A DNA stretch of 64,000 nucleotides from Pectobacterium carotovorum (lineage in GTDB: Bacteria; Pseudomonadota; Gammaproteobacteria; Enterobacterales; Enterobacteriaceae). The position numbers and the translations under genes are program-made. Positions within the stretch are counted from its first letter, which is position 1, and every line of letters begins with the position of its first letter. The DNA lies in NCBI RefSeq assembly GCF_033898505.1, contig NZ_JAXAFK010000001.1, forward strand, positions 1,302,001 through 1,366,000. The letters are read 5' to 3'. Shown piece by piece: positions 37,849 to 49,858 of this stretch. The notes below the pieces were generated by a model. That model ran no database searches. It saw only the letters and a list, made by a program, of their open reading frames with translations, and was not told where the DNA came from.

Positions 37849-38481
37849 TCACAACAAAGCGGGGTTCAGCGTATACAGCCCGGTGAGTGTCGCTTCTGCC
37901 AATACTGGCGCGTTAGCCAGCGCAGCACGGACATTCGCCCCGTTAAGTTCGCCGTCTATCGCTAAAGCCGGTGTTGCGAGGGCGTAAAGCGTGAAGATGT
38001 AATGATGGACGAGCGCATCGTTCCACGGTGGGCAAGGGCCATCATAGCCATAGTAGGTGCCTTTCATCTGCTCGTCCGTGGCGAACCAGACGGTGTAATC
38101 ATTGATGCCGTGTCGGAGCCCGGTGGGGGCATTTGGACCTGCCTTCCCACGCGGAGTGATGCCAGTGGAATGAGAGGCGGCGGGAATCTCACTGACGTTG
38201 GCTGGAATGTCCAGCAATAACCAATGGTAGAAATCGACACGCGGCAGAGACGCGCTAACCTCGCGACCTTCCTGATTCACATCGTCACCACGGCTGGGTA
38301 CATCCGGGTCGTGGCAGATCAACACGAAAGACTGTGTCCCTGCGGGAGCATCGTGCCAGGCAAGATGGGGGTTGTGGTTAGAAGACAGTGCAATGTGGCT
38401 AGTTGCATCCGGTACGGCAAACGCAAATTCGCCTGGGATCTTTTCGCCGTCCTGAAAACTGTGGCTGGAGAGTTGCAGCAT
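37849..38481 (-). CDS. YbhB/YbcL family PEBP-like protein
   Basis: A 210-residue protein of the phosphatidylethanolamine-binding / Raf kinase inhibitor-like family. The ligand-pocket motifs are SFVLICHDPDVPSRG and YHWLLLDIPANVSEIP, followed by YDGPCPPWNDALVHHYIFTL, the family's conserved GPCPP...HHY segment. There is no signal peptide. E. coli relatives YbhB and YbcL have no firm function in metabolism. An AraC-type regulator follows on the same strand 34 nt downstream. Confidence 0.92.
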   Translation of the reverse strand: MLQLSSHSFQDGEKIPGEFAFAVPDATSHIALSSNHNPHLAWHDAPAGTQSFVLICHDPDVPSRGDDVNQEGREVSASLPRVDFYHWLLLDIPANVSEIPAASHSTGITPRGKAGPNAPTGLRHGINDYTVWFATDEQMKGTYYGYDGPCPPWNDALVHHYIFTLYALATPALAIDGELNGANVRAALANAPVLAEATLTGLYTLNPALL

Positions 38482-38754
38482 GGTGGTGTTCCTTATCGTG
38501 ATTCCAGTGGGTGTGAAATCATTATAGAAGAAGCGGAGCGTAATTATTTTCCTAATGCCGTCAGGATAATGCTTTTAGCTGTCAATTTGATGGGTTGAGA
38601 TGATATTTGTAATCAGAGTAGAAACATAGTTTATGGTAACGAAAGCTAGAGGTTGCAGATAAAGCGCGTCGAGCGGTAGTAACGGATAGATCGTAAAGAC
38701 GCTGCAAGTACCTCCCTGTAAGCTCGGATTGCGCAGATATGAATCTCATCCATG

Positions 38755-38835
38755 AGATTCACTCTTGCAGAGCCGTCGCAAGCGACGTTCAAAAACGTTC
38801 CTGACGTTTTTGTCCCTGGCGCAAACGCTTTACTC
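38755..38835. repeat. Palindromic hairpin cassette, copy at 38.8 kb
   Basis: Three stem-loops in order: GAATCTCATCCATGAGATTC (starting about 38742), GTCGC-aa-GCGAC and CAAAAACGTTCCTGACGTTTTTG. The same order of loops occurs inside the repeat at 45711-45910 and at 17176-17275, with different stem bases. The rest of the 454-bp gap between the PEBP gene and potD holds nothing I recognise apart from a small GGCAAAT/ATTTGCC inverted repeat near 38863. Confidence 0.75.
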
Positions 38836-38935
38836 TTCTATTCCGTTACCACCGTTCTTGTTCGGCAAATAGATTTGCCAACGGTCTGCCGATTCCGATA
38901 GAGAAATCCGATTTGTATCGCGATAGCGTGTGTGA

Positions 38936-39979
38936 TTAACGACCCGCTTTTAGCTGCTGGAAGTAGGTTTCATACAGCGTGCTGGCGCTGCCAACGTCGT
39001 TCTGCCATTCGCCTTTGGCGATGGTTTCATCATCCGGATACAGCGTTTTATCCCCTGACACTTCCGGCGGGAGTAATTTTTTCGCCGCCAGATTTGGCGT
39101 CGGATAGCCGATAGTTTCCGCAACCTGTGCCGCCACTTCCGGGCGCAGCAGGAAATCGATCAGCTTCATCGCGCCGTCAACGTTTTTGGCGTTGGCTGGA
39201 ATCGCCAGGCTATCCATCCAGAAGATGCCGCCTTCTGCTGGCCAGATGACATCCAGCGGTGTACCTGCCTGACGCGCCACGTAGGCAGAGCCGTTCCACA
39301 CCATACCCAGATTGACTTCGCCTTCGATAAACGGGTTGCCAGGGTTGTCTGAATTGAACGTCAGTACATTCGGCATCAGCGCTTGCAGCTCTTTATAGGC
39401 GGCCTCAATTTCTTTCGGATCGGTGGTATTCGCGGAGTAACCCAGCTTACGCAGGGCGATTTGGAATACCTCGCGCGCATCGTCCGTCAGCAGCAGGCTG
39501 TTTTTATACTTCGTATCCCACAGGTCTGCCCAGCGGGTGACGCTGGCGGGGTCAATCACTTCATGATTAACGCCAATCGCCGTCGCGCCCCAGATATAGG
39601 GAATAGAGTAGTCATTGTTCGGATCGAAGGACTTGTGCAGCAGGTTCGGATCGAGATTATGGAAGTTACTGAGTTTGCTGGTATCAATCTTTTGCAGCAT
39701 GCCTTCTTTGCTCATCTTAGAGATGAAATAAGTTGATGGCACGACCAGATCGTAGGCACCGTCCTTATAGGTTTTCAGCTTGGCATACATACTCTCGTTG
39801 GATTCATAGGTGGAGTAAATCACCTTGATGCCCGTTTCTTTAGTGAACTGTTCCAACAGACCCGGCGGTACGTATTCGGTCCAGTTATAGAAATAGAGCG
39901 TTTTACCGTCGTTGGCATTGGCGGTGCTGATGCCAAACGCCAGCGTGCAGGCTGCTAGTAGGTGTGGCCACTTTTTCAT
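38936..39979 (-). CDS. potD: Spermidine/putrescine-binding protein PotD
   Basis: PotD is the periplasmic receptor of the PotABCD polyamine importer. It has a signal peptide (about 1-22, ending STANA) and a bilobal binding domain with TLYFYNWTEYVPPGLLEQFT and IPYIWGATAIGVN. The ATG at 39979 has GGAGG 8 nt upstream and gives 347 residues against 348 in E. coli; the ATG at 39994 overlaps that ribosome site and is rejected. It is the last gene of potABCD. Confidence 0.97.
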   Translation of the reverse strand: MKKWPHLLAACTLAFGISTANANDGKTLYFYNWTEYVPPGLLEQFTKETGIKVIYSTYESNESMYAKLKTYKDGAYDLVVPSTYFISKMSKEGMLQKIDTSKLSNFHNLDPNLLHKSFDPNNDYSIPYIWGATAIGVNHEVIDPASVTRWADLWDTKYKNSLLLTDDAREVFQIALRKLGYSANTTDPKEIEAAYKELQALMPNVLTFNSDNPGNPFIEGEVNLGMVWNGSAYVARQAGTPLDVIWPAEGGIFWMDSLAIPANAKNVDGAMKLIDFLLRPEVAAQVAETIGYPTPNLAAKKLLPPEVSGDKTLYPDDETIAKGEWQNDVGSASTLYETYFQQLKAGR

Positions 39980-40069
39980 TATGTTTACCTCCATATAGGT
40001 CCCAAAGAAAATACCTGCTTGATGTCAAACGGTATGAAAATAGCGGTATTCATCGCGTGAGTCGCTGCC

Positions 40070-40846
40070 TTATTTTCCGGTGCGGTCACGTAAAATCAGC
40101 TGGCTACTGAGCACCAGCACGAGCGATAGAATAAGCAAAATCGTCGCCAGCGCGTTGACTTCAGGGGAGACGCCAACCTTAACCATCGAGTAAATCTTCA
40201 ACGGCAGAATTTCATACGCGGGGCCGGTGACAAACGAGGAAACCACCACGTCATCCATCGAGAGCGTAAAGCTGAGCAACCAACTGGCGGCCACGGCTGG
40301 CATCGCCAGCGGCAGAATGATTTTGCGCAGAATGATCGCTTCGCTGGCGCCCAGGTCGCGCGCGGCTTCCAGCATCCGCACATCAAAACCTTTCAGGCGC
40401 GAATAGACGGTCACCACCACAAACGGCAGGCAGAACGTGATGTGGGAAAACAGCAACGACCAGAATCCGAGCGAGATGCCCAGCAGCATGAAGAGCACCA
40501 GCAGCGAGATGGCCATTACGATATCCGGCGACATCATCACCACGAACAGCATGCCGCCGACAAAAGGCTTGCCGCGAAAGCGGTAGCGATACAGCGCAAC
40601 GGCGGTTAGGGAACCAATTAGCGTAGCGAACGTTGCAGAAAAAACGGCCATCGTCAGCGAATGCTGCGCGGCCTGAAGCAGGCTGTCGTTGTTCATCAGC
40701 AGTCGATACCAGTCCAGCGTAAATCCCTGCCAGTTGATGCCGAAGCGCGCCTGATTAAATGAATTCACGATCAGAATGATAATCGGGATGTACAGGTAAG
40801 CGTAAATGATGGACATAAATCCACCGCGGATTAAGCGTCCGGTCAT
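40070..40846 (-). CDS. potC: Spermidine/putrescine permease PotC
   Basis: One of two inner membrane permeases of the polyamine ABC importer, 258 residues with about six membrane helices. The cytoplasmic EAA loop ([22 protein letters not shown]) that contacts the ATPase PotA is present. The sequence begins [20 protein letters not shown], matching E. coli PotC. The ATG overlaps the potB stop by 4 nt, showing translational coupling. Confidence 0.96.
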   Translation of the reverse strand: MTGRLIRGGFMSIIYAYLYIPIIILIVNSFNQARFGINWQGFTLDWYRLLMNNDSLLQAAQHSLTMAVFSATFATLIGSLTAVALYRYRFRGKPFVGGMLFVVMMSPDIVMAISLLVLFMLLGISLGFWSLLFSHITFCLPFVVVTVYSRLKGFDVRMLEAARDLGASEAIILRKIILPLAMPAVAASWLLSFTLSMDDVVVSSFVTGPAYEILPLKIYSMVKVGVSPEVNALATILLILSLVLVLSSQLILRDRTGK

Positions 40847-41703
40847 TCCAGCTCTCCCTTTTTATTCAGCAGGCGGGCCGTGCGGTAGTAGATAAACAGC
40901 AGCACGCCCATGACCAGCGTCAGGCAGATGCTGGTGGCAGCACCAAACGGCCAGTCGCGGATGTTGAGGAACTGGCTTTTAATGACGTTACCGATCAGCA
41001 AATTCTTGGCACCGCCCATCAGGTCGGCAACGAAGAACAAGCCCATGGCAGGCAGCAGCACCAGCAGGCAGCCAGCGATAATCCCCGGCATGGTCAACGG
41101 GATCACCACGCGAATAAAGGTCTGCCATTTATTCGCCCCCAGATCGCGGGCGGCCTCCAGATAGGATTTATCGAGCTTTTCAATGCTGGAGTAGAGCGGC
41201 AGCACCATGAAAGGCAGCAGGATATAAATCAGGCCGAGAATCACGGCTTCGGAGGTGTACATAATCCGCAGCGGCGTATCGATAAGGCCCGTCCAGAGCA
41301 GGAATTCATTCAGATGGCCGCGCGTACTCAAAAAGATTTTCAACCCGTAAATGCGGATCAGTGAGTTGGTCCAAAACGGCACAATTAGCAGAAATAGCAT
41401 CAGCGGCTGAATTTTTTTCGGTAAGCGCGCCAGAATAAAAGCAAACGGATAGCCCAGCAGCAGGCAGCAGAACGTGGCGATAACGGCCATGTTCAGTGAA
41501 TGAAGCAAGACTGAAGCATAAAGCGGATCGACCAATCGCGTATAGTTTTCCAGCGTAAAGACCAGACTGACGAAATGCGTGTCATCGCGTGTCAGAAAGC
41601 TGGTTGCGATGATCATCAGGTTGGGCAGGAAAACGAACAGCACCAGCCAGGCAACGATGAGTGTGATAATGGTGTTTTGAAAGCGTTTACGCGACTTCTT
41701 CAT
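40843..41703 (-). CDS. potB: Spermidine/putrescine permease PotB
   Basis: The second permease of PotABCD. It has about six membrane helices and the EAA loop [20 protein letters not shown]. The ATG at 41703 ([10 protein letters not shown]) gives 286 residues, near the E. coli 285; the ATG at 41715 adds four residues. It overlaps the 3' end of potA by 17 nt, as expected in a compact operon. Confidence 0.95.
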   Translation of the reverse strand: MKKSRKRFQNTIITLIVAWLVLFVFLPNLMIIATSFLTRDDTHFVSLVFTLENYTRLVDPLYASVLLHSLNMAVIATFCCLLLGYPFAFILARLPKKIQPLMLFLLIVPFWTNSLIRIYGLKIFLSTRGHLNEFLLWTGLIDTPLRIMYTSEAVILGLIYILLPFMVLPLYSSIEKLDKSYLEAARDLGANKWQTFIRVVIPLTMPGIIAGCLLVLLPAMGLFFVADLMGGAKNLLIGNVIKSQFLNIRDWPFGAATSICLTLVMGVLLFIYYRTARLLNKKGELE

Positions 41704-42802
41704 CGTGCAGGACAACCTCCCAACTCTCCACCCAGGTGACGTCGACTTTCTGGTTGAGTGAATGATCGAAGTCGGGATCGTCTTCGTTAAAGAACTCGCT
41801 GACCATGACCATCTTGCCGTTTTCCAACTCGATGTTGGATTCCAGCGTCATGCCTTTATAGTTGCGCTCGCGCACGTAGCCCACCATGCCTTCCGCCTGC
41901 ATACCGTCGGCCAGCTCTTCGACGCGTAAATCTTCCGGTCGTAGCAACACGTTGAGGTGTTGGCCGACGGTGACCGGGAAACTGGCGGTGATAACGCATT
42001 CGTGGCCTTCGACCTGAGCGCGCACCCGTTGTTCGTCCAACGGTTCCAGCACGATGGCATCAAAGATATTGATTTCACCGATAAAGCTGGCGACGAACAG
42101 GTTTTTCGGCTCTTCGTAGATTTCACGCGGCGTGCCGTCTTGCTCGATGCGTCCATCGCGCATCACCACGATACGGTCGGACATGGTCAGCGCTTCTTCC
42201 TGATCGTGCGTGACGAAAATAAAGGTGATGCCCAGCTTACGTTGCAGCGCCTTCAGTTCGTTCTGCATCTGTTTACGCAGTTTATAATCGAGCGCGGACA
42301 GGGATTCATCCAGCAGCAGAACTTTCGGTTGATTGACGACGGCGCGGGCGATGGCAACACGCTGTTGCTGGCCGCCGGACAGCTGGTGCGGGCGGCGCTG
42401 CGCCAGTTCCTCCAACTGCACCATTTTCAGCGCTTCAATCACGCGTGGCGCAATCTCTGCGGCGGGCGTTTTCTGCATGCGCAGGCCAAACGCCACGTTC
42501 TCAAACACGCTGAGGTGAGGAAACAGGGCATAGCTTTGAAATACGGTATTAACGTGCCGTTGCTCGGCGGGCTGGTGGGTGATGTCCTGCTCTTCCAGCA
42601 TGACATTGCCGCTATTGACCGTTTCCAGACCGGCAATCAGGCGCAGTACGGTGGTTTTGCCGCAGCCGGATGGCCCGAGGATCGTTAGAAACTCGCCGTT
42701 GTTAATGGTGAGATTAAAATGTGAAATGATGTCTTTGCCATCAAAGCCTTTATGGACGTTGAGCAATTCAACGACCGGCACAGCCAGGGAGTTTTCTTTC
42801 AT
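41687..42802 (-). CDS. potA: Spermidine/putrescine transporter ATPase PotA
   Basis: The ATPase of PotABCD: Walker [12 protein letters not shown], signature [15 protein letters not shown], Walker [13 protein letters not shown] and H-loop VTHDQEEAL. The C-terminal regulatory TOBE domain (from about 245, [11 protein letters not shown]) is where spermidine inhibits the E. coli protein. 371 residues against 378. It is the first gene of the operon, divergent from pepT. Confidence 0.97.
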   Translation of the reverse strand: MKENSLAVPVVELLNVHKGFDGKDIISHFNLTINNGEFLTILGPSGCGKTTVLRLIAGLETVNSGNVMLEEQDITHQPAEQRHVNTVFQSYALFPHLSVFENVAFGLRMQKTPAAEIAPRVIEALKMVQLEELAQRRPHQLSGGQQQRVAIARAVVNQPKVLLLDESLSALDYKLRKQMQNELKALQRKLGITFIFVTHDQEEALTMSDRIVVMRDGRIEQDGTPREIYEEPKNLFVASFIGEINIFDAIVLEPLDEQRVRAQVEGHECVITASFPVTVGQHLNVLLRPEDLRVEELADGMQAEGMVGYVRERNYKGMTLESNIELENGKMVMVSEFFNEDDPDFDHSLNQKVDVTWVESWEVVLHDEEVA

Positions 42803-43172
42803 TAAGATCGGGCTCTATTTCCTGATTTGGCCGACCAACGGTATCGCCGTTGCATCGTACCAAGGGTTATCACCTTTCAGACAGCGTGCGCAGTTAAGGG
42901 CGGCATTTTACGGGAAACGTTGCCTAACGCCAACTTGTGTGACCCCACTTCCTGCCGATGGGTGAACGACTGGTGGTGATTCAGTCACTGAATTAGCGCG
43001 AATGTTTCCTTATTGTTACCTGATTTGGGCATTCTTCGTGACCCAGTTGCCGCTTTTTGGCCTGAATTCTGGTATGACGGTTTGTTAAATCGGGAAAAAA
43101 CTGACCTGACGCAATATCTGCCGGGGTAGCCCTATCCATAATGCCTTTCAGGGTTCAGGGGGCATAAATAAG
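42803..43172. other. potA-pepT divergent intergenic region (370 bp)
   Basis: This gap must hold the promoters of potABCD and pepT. I see no clear operator, repeat or RNA gene. In Salmonella pepT is FNR-activated, but I found no convincing TTGAT-n4-ATCAA here. Confidence 0.5.
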
Positions 43173-44405
43173 ATGGATAAATTACTCGACAGATTTTTGA
43201 ACTACGTTTCATTTGATACACAGTCTAAATCCGGCGTCCGGCAGGTGCCGAGCACCGACGGTCAGCTGAAACTGGCGCGTGCGTTGCAGCAGGAATTGCT
43301 CGAACTGGGATTTGAGCAGGTTGTGCTCAGCAAGCAGGGCTGCCTGATGGCGACGCTTCCGGCTAACGTTGCTTGGCCCGTTCCGGCTATCGGCTTTATT
43401 TCACATATGGATACGTCGCCGGATTTTAGCGGCAAGAATGTTAATCCGCAGATTCTCGAAAACTACCGCGGCGGCGATATTGCCCTGGGCGTAGGGGACG
43501 AAGTGCTGTCACCCGTAATGTTCCCGGTACTGCACCAGCTACTGGGGCACACGCTGATTACCACCGATGGCAAAACGTTGCTGGGTGCGGATGATAAAGC
43601 GGGGATTGCGGAAATTATGACCGCGCTGGTGCGCCTGAAAAAAAGCCAGCTCCCGCATGGCGATATTCGCGTTGCCTTTACGCCTGATGAGGAAATTGGC
43701 AAGGGCGCTCAGTTTTTTGATGTTAAAGCGTTTAACGCACAGTGGGCTTATACCGTGGACGGCGGTGGTGTTGGCGAACTGGAGTATGAAAATTTTAACG
43801 CCGCGTCGGTTCAGGTGAAAATTGTGGGCAACAATGTGCATCCCGGTAGCGCCAAAGGCGTGATGGTTAACGCGCTGACGCTCGCCTCTCGCTATCACCA
43901 GCAGGTGCCGGAGAGCCAATCACCGGAACAAACGGACGGCTACCAGGGGTTCTACCACCTTCACAGCATGAAAGGTTCTGTGGAGCGTGCAGACTTGCAT
44001 TACATCGTTCGGGATTTTGACCGCAACGGCTTTGAGCAGCGTAAACAGACGATGTTGGATATTGCGGAAAAGGTCGGCGCGGGGCTGCACCCAGATTGCT
44101 ACATTGAAGTCACGATTACCGATACCTATTACAACATGCGTGAGCAAGTTGAGCAGCATCCGCACATTATTGCACTGGCGCAGCAGGCGATGCGGGATTG
44201 CGATATTGAGCCGAATATGAAACCGATTCGTGGCGGCACTGACGGCGCACACCTGTCATTTCAGGGGTTACCGTGCCCGAACCTGTTTACCGGCGGCTAC
44301 AACTATCATGGCAAACATGAATTTGTCACGCTGGAAGGCATGGAAAAGGCGGTCTCTGTGATTATGCGTATTGCGGAACTGACGGCGCTGCGGGCAAAGC
44401 CGTAA
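43173..44405 (+). CDS. pepT: Peptidase T (tripeptidase)
   Basis: PepT is a cytosolic M20B dizinc aminotripeptidase. Metal and catalytic residues are visible in [14 protein letters not shown] (His and Asp), [14 protein letters not shown] (bridging Asp), [12 protein letters not shown] (Glu-Glu) and the C-terminal [14 protein letters not shown] (His). 410 residues against 408 in E. coli. The ribosome site is GGGGGC. It ends at a strong terminator and is convergent with roxA. Confidence 0.97.
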   Translation: MDKLLDRFLNYVSFDTQSKSGVRQVPSTDGQLKLARALQQELLELGFEQVVLSKQGCLMATLPANVAWPVPAIGFISHMDTSPDFSGKNVNPQILENYRGGDIALGVGDEVLSPVMFPVLHQLLGHTLITTDGKTLLGADDKAGIAEIMTALVRLKKSQLPHGDIRVAFTPDEEIGKGAQFFDVKAFNAQWAYTVDGGGVGELEYENFNAASVQVKIVGNNVHPGSAKGVMVNALTLASRYHQQVPESQSPEQTDGYQGFYHLHSMKGSVERADLHYIVRDFDRNGFEQRKQTMLDIAEKVGAGLHPDCYIEVTITDTYYNMREQVEQHPHIIALAQQAMRDCDIEPNMKPIRGGTDGAHLSFQGLPCPNLFTGGYNYHGKHEFVTLEGMEKAVSVIMRIAELTALRAKP

Positions 44406-44429
44406 TAGCTTCTATCCTGAAGAGATGAA

Positions 44430-44455
44430 TAAGGCGGGACATTCCCGCCTTATTA
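44430..44455. terminator. Terminator between pepT and roxA
   Basis: AAGGCGGGA-cat-TCCCGCCTT followed by ATTATT lies 25 nt after pepT. The symmetric stem can serve pepT and perhaps the convergent roxA. Confidence 0.85.
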
Positions 44456-44483
44456 TTGTGCTAACTATTATTCAGGCTTGGCC

Positions 44484-45605
44484 TTAATCCGCGAAGTACC
44501 AGTAGCCGCTGTTGATCAGCACGGTGAGCTGCGCGAGGAAGGAAGGATCTTCCAGTGCATCGCCCAGCTGTTCTGCATCAATGGTAGGATGCTCAGCCAA
44601 TGCAAACAGCGCAGCCTTGTGCGTGCTGTTCACTTTCTCTCCGTTAACGAAGCAGCTATCCCCAACGCAGATGACCCGCAGGCCGCCTAAACGACGCAGT
44701 GGCTCACCCTGTTGCAGATATTCATACACTTCGCCAGCCTGATAAGGTGGCTCCGGCGGTGAGAGATCGAGCTCATGGCGGGACTGGGAAATAAACTCAC
44801 CAAACCAGTGCTGAAAATGCTCCGGCTGTTGCACCAAATCCAGCATCATTTTTTGCAGCGCATCCAGCTCTTGCGGCAGCACGCTGGCGATATGTTCACG
44901 GGAGGGAATTTCGGGATCGCTGTAGCGATGGCTGCCGAGCTCACGGGAAAGCACATAGTCCGCAAAGCCGCTGACCAGCTCGCGTGCATTTGGCGCACGG
45001 AAACCCACAGAGTAGTTCAACGAGTTCTCCAGCGAATAGCCTTCGTGTGGGAAACCCGGTGGAATATAGATGATATCGCCCGGTTCCAGCTCTTCATCAA
45101 TAATTGCGTCAAACGGCTCGACCTGCAGCAAATCTGGGTGCGGACAGTGCTGTTTCATCGGTATTTTTTCACCGATGCGCCAGCGGCGGCGCCCCGTACC
45201 CTGAATGATGAACACATCATACTGATCCAGATGCGGCCCTACGCCACCGCCGGGAACGGAAAATGAAATCATCAAATCATCAGTACGCCAGTCCGGCAGT
45301 TGTCGAAATGGCTGCATCAAGGCGGAAGAGGGCTCATGCCAGTGATCGACGGCCTGTACCAGCAGCGACCAGTTGCTTTCCCCCAGATGATCGTAGCTCT
45401 CAAAAGGGCCGTGGCTGACTTGCCAGCGCCCGTTCTGATGGCTGACCAGACGGCTATCGACCTCGTTTTCCAACGCCAGACCGGCGAGTTCGTCAGGTGA
45501 AATCGGATCGATGAAATGCGTGAAGCCGCCTTTAATCAGGAGCGGACGCTTTTGCCAGTAGTTCGCTAAAAAATCCTGCCAGTCGAGATTGAGCTGATAG
45601 TCCAT
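44484..45605 (-). CDS. roxA: Ribosomal protein L16 arginine hydroxylase RoxA
   Basis: RoxA (YcfD) is a JmjC-type Fe(II)/2-oxoglutarate oxygenase that hydroxylates an Arg of ribosomal protein L16. The iron ligands H125, D127 (GPHLDQYDVF) and H187 (GFPHEGYS) and the 2-oxoglutarate Arg R140 fall at the positions known for E. coli, and the total length is also 373. A dimerisation and winged-helix-like C-terminal part follows. It lies downstream of phoQ, separated by a 200-bp repeat. Confidence 0.96.
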   Translation of the reverse strand: MDYQLNLDWQDFLANYWQKRPLLIKGGFTHFIDPISPDELAGLALENEVDSRLVSHQNGRWQVSHGPFESYDHLGESNWSLLVQAVDHWHEPSSALMQPFRQLPDWRTDDLMISFSVPGGGVGPHLDQYDVFIIQGTGRRRWRIGEKIPMKQHCPHPDLLQVEPFDAIIDEELEPGDIIYIPPGFPHEGYSLENSLNYSVGFRAPNARELVSGFADYVLSRELGSHRYSDPEIPSREHIASVLPQELDALQKMMLDLVQQPEHFQHWFGEFISQSRHELDLSPPEPPYQAGEVYEYLQQGEPLRRLGGLRVICVGDSCFVNGEKVNSTHKAALFALAEHPTIDAEQLGDALEDPSFLAQLTVLINSGYWYFAD

Positions 45606-45710
45606 ACTGTTTTCCAGAAACTCGTTTTTGAGGAAATGACTGTTCTTGAAGACATGATTTTTCTTGAAATAATCAGTATTTTAAAACAATCCGCATTGTG
45701 GCAATAAGTA

Positions 45711-45910
<200 letters not shown>

Positions 45911-45936
45911 GGAAGCATCGCGCGCTGTACTGCCTT

Positions 45937-47391
45937 TCACCCCTCATTCTGGCTCAGGTTCTGGCGGGAGAAAATAGCTTCGACTCGGGCGCCGCCCAGT
46001 GCGCTGTCGCTGATGAGGATCTCACCCTGATACTGTTCAATAATTTCGACGGCGACGGCAAGGCCGATACCTTGCCCGGGGCGCATGCGATCGGCGCGCT
46101 GCCCGCGTAGGAAAATCATTTCGCGCTTACTCTCGTGGATGCCAGGGCCGTCGTCATCCACAATCAGATGCAGCTTGTGGTCGGAGTATTGCACGCTAAT
46201 CTCGACAAACTCCAGACAGTACTTACAGGCGTTATCAAGAATATTGCCCATCACTTCCATGAAGTCATTCTTCTCACCGACGAAGGTCAGTTCGGGGGGA
46301 ATATCGAGCGTCAGTACCACGCCTTTGCGTTGATACACCTTGTTCAGCGCGGAACACAGGCCATCCAGCAGCGCCGGAACCGAGTGCACTTCGCGTATCA
46401 GTAAATTATGTTCGGAGCGTACGCTGGCGCGATGCAGGTAATAGCCAATCTGCTGCGAGATGCGGCTGATCTGGGCCAGCATAATAGGCTCAGCCTGATC
46501 GATAGTGATCTCTTTACCGGTACGCAGCGCACGTAATGTGGTCTGCAAGACGGCCAGAGGCGTTTTCAAACTGTGCGTGAGGTCGGTGAGCGTCGTGCGG
46601 TACTTATGGTAGCGCTGGCGTTCGTTATTCAGCAGGATATTCAGGTTTTTCACCAGACTGAACAACTCGCGCGGCGGATTTTCATCCAGCTGTTCGCGCG
46701 TGCCTTTTTCCAGCTCGGCGATCTGTTTTACCAAATGCTGAATAGGGCGCAGGCTCCAGTGAGCGCCCAGCCACAACAGAGGAAGCACCAGCAGAAGGTT
46801 GGCGATCAGAACATAGCTGAACCACTCCCACACGACGTCTTCCTGCTGGAGTTCCTGCGGAATACGATCGACGACAACAATAGTTATGGAGGGGAGATGC
46901 TCGGTCTTCGGATAAACGTTCACGGCGATGGAATGCGTTAACGCATTGCTGTGCGCACCATTCAGCGCCCGCAGACTGCCCAGTAGCAAGGTATTGCCTG
47001 TTAATACCGCGCTGCTGGTATCGGTGTCGGTATCCAATTCATGATAGGCCGTCTTATTCAGCCATTCCGGATTGATCAGCGCTTCTAGCTCGGGAACGTG
47101 CTTTTCACGCCAGAGCATGTTGCCATGCTCATCGTATATCAACACCAGCGTAGGAAAGTTGATATCAACGTCGGGCGGCGTGATGATGTTCAGTTGGTTA
47201 TCGCGCCACTGTGCAAGGCTGTAGTAGAGGTTACTTTCGCCGCGCAGGAGGCGGAATGAGGTTTTATCAAAGTTGACGCTGTAACCGATAATGGCGACGA
47301 CGCCATAGGCGAGCGACAACGCCAACACGATGGCCGCTGTCGCGAGTAAAAAACGAATGCGAAGCGAGAAGGGGGGCTTCTTATCGCTCAT
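45937..47391 (-). CDS. phoQ: Sensor histidine kinase PhoQ (PehS)
   Basis: PhoQ senses low Mg2+, acid and cationic peptides and phosphorylates PhoP. In Pectobacterium the pair was described as PehS/PehR, controlling polygalacturonase and virulence. Two membrane helices (about 13-37 and 192-215) flank a periplasmic sensor; then HAMP, the phospho-acceptor H273 in [14 protein letters not shown]-box DNACKYC and G-boxes DDGPGI and GQGIGLAV. 484 residues. The E. coli acidic patch EDDDDAE before THSVAVNVYP is replaced by uncharged NGAHSNAL (about 144-151). The start overlaps the phoP stop by 4 nt. Confidence 0.96.
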   Translation of the reverse strand: MSDKKPPFSLRIRFLLATAAIVLALSLAYGVVAIIGYSVNFDKTSFRLLRGESNLYYSLAQWRDNQLNIITPPDVDINFPTLVLIYDEHGNMLWREKHVPELEALINPEWLNKTAYHELDTDTDTSSAVLTGNTLLLGSLRALNGAHSNALTHSIAVNVYPKTEHLPSITIVVVDRIPQELQQEDVVWEWFSYVLIANLLLVLPLLWLGAHWSLRPIQHLVKQIAELEKGTREQLDENPPRELFSLVKNLNILLNNERQRYHKYRTTLTDLTHSLKTPLAVLQTTLRALRTGKEITIDQAEPIMLAQISRISQQIGYYLHRASVRSEHNLLIREVHSVPALLDGLCSALNKVYQRKGVVLTLDIPPELTFVGEKNDFMEVMGNILDNACKYCLEFVEISVQYSDHKLHLIVDDDGPGIHESKREMIFLRGQRADRMRPGQGIGLAVAVEIIEQYQGEILISDSALGGARVEAIFSRQNLSQNEG

Positions 47392-48077
47392 ACTGAGCCT
47401 GAAGGTGTATCAATATCAAAACGATATCCTTGTCCACGCACGGTCGTGATCACATCCGGTGCTTCTGCCTGCTGAATTTTCTTACGCAGTCGCCCCATCA
47501 GCACGTCAATAGTATGACTTTCACGCAGTTCTGCATCGGGGTACAGCTGTAGCATCAGCGACTCTTTGCTGACGACCTTTCCTTTGTTACGAATCAACGT
47601 CTCGATAATGGTGTATTCGAACGCGGTGAGCTTGATAGGCGATGCGTGGATCGCCAGCTCGCGGCGTGATAGGTCGATCTCAAAGGGCGGCAGGCTGATG
47701 ACCTGCGATGCCAGCCCGCTGTTGCGTCGCATCAGCGCTTGCAGGCGCGCGACGACTTCTTCCATGTGGAACGGCTTGGTTACATAGTCGTCCGCTCCGG
47801 CTTCCAGCACAGCAACTTTGTCCTGCCAGCCTTCACGGGCCGTCAGCACCAGAATCGGGAGTTTGACCTGATGCGCGCGCCAGCGACGGATCATGCTCAT
47901 GCCATCTTCATCGGGTAACCCGAGATCGACAATGGCGATGTCCGGCATATTCTCATGCAGAAAATAATCCGCTTCTTTGGCGTCAGACGCGGCGTCAACC
48001 TGATGCCCCATTTCGTTCATCTGAACGGTTAAATGGTGGCGCAATAATACATTATCTTCAACGACCAGAATCCGCAT
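47388..48077 (-). CDS. phoP: Response regulator PhoP (PehR)
   Basis: PhoP is an OmpR-type response regulator. The receiver has the phospho-accepting D51 ([11 protein letters not shown]) and K in YVTKPFH; the C-terminal winged helix (about 130-222) ends [12 protein letters not shown]. The protein has 229 residues, six more than E. coli PhoP, because of a TPSGSV-like tail. A PhoP box about 155 nt upstream suggests autoregulation. It lies downstream of purB on the same strand with a 240-bp gap. Confidence 0.97.
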   Translation of the reverse strand: MRILVVEDNVLLRHHLTVQMNEMGHQVDAASDAKEADYFLHENMPDIAIVDLGLPDEDGMSMIRRWRAHQVKLPILVLTAREGWQDKVAVLEAGADDYVTKPFHMEEVVARLQALMRRNSGLASQVISLPPFEIDLSRRELAIHASPIKLTAFEYTIIETLIRNKGKVVSKESLMLQLYPDAELRESHTIDVLMGRLRKKIQQAEAPDVITTVRGQGYRFDIDTPSGSV

Positions 48078-48212
48078 CGTTATATCCTCTGTCGAATAGA
48101 TAGGGTCATATTTATGGAAATATTTTTATGTATCCTATCTTTCATCTGCCACGTATGTCGCTCCCGCGTATCAACATTATACGCAGAGAACGTTATTTAT
48201 TTTATTTGTTAA

Positions 48213-48246
48213 ATTATCCACAGGGAGCATAAACCGGGTTTAAACG
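48213..48246 (-). promoter_or_regulatory. PhoP-activated promoter upstream of phoP
   Basis: On the minus strand CGTTTA-AACCC-GGTTTA (48246-48230) matches the PhoP box of two (T/G)GTTTA repeats with a 5-nt spacer (first base differs). A -10 element GATAAT follows 11 nt later (48218-48213), the spacing known for PhoP-dependent promoters. It lies about 135 nt upstream of the phoP start. Confidence 0.8.
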
Positions 48247-48317
48247 GGCTGGAAATGGTTGGTGCGGCAGCTAATTAGCGGGCAGGGCGCCCGCCAGAGA
48301 GAGGTCGTGATAGAGGA

Positions 48318-49783
<1,466 letters not shown>

Positions 49784-49858
49784 GTTTAAATAACAGCAAC
49801 CGGTTTTGTGACGCTGGTGTTAATCACACCAGCGTCAGCGATAGCGGCAAGAATACCA

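Noticed and set aside
41957..42688. 243-residue plus-strand frame opposite potA
   Set aside because: Fully inside potA, which has all ABC ATPase motifs; no ribosome site or family match.
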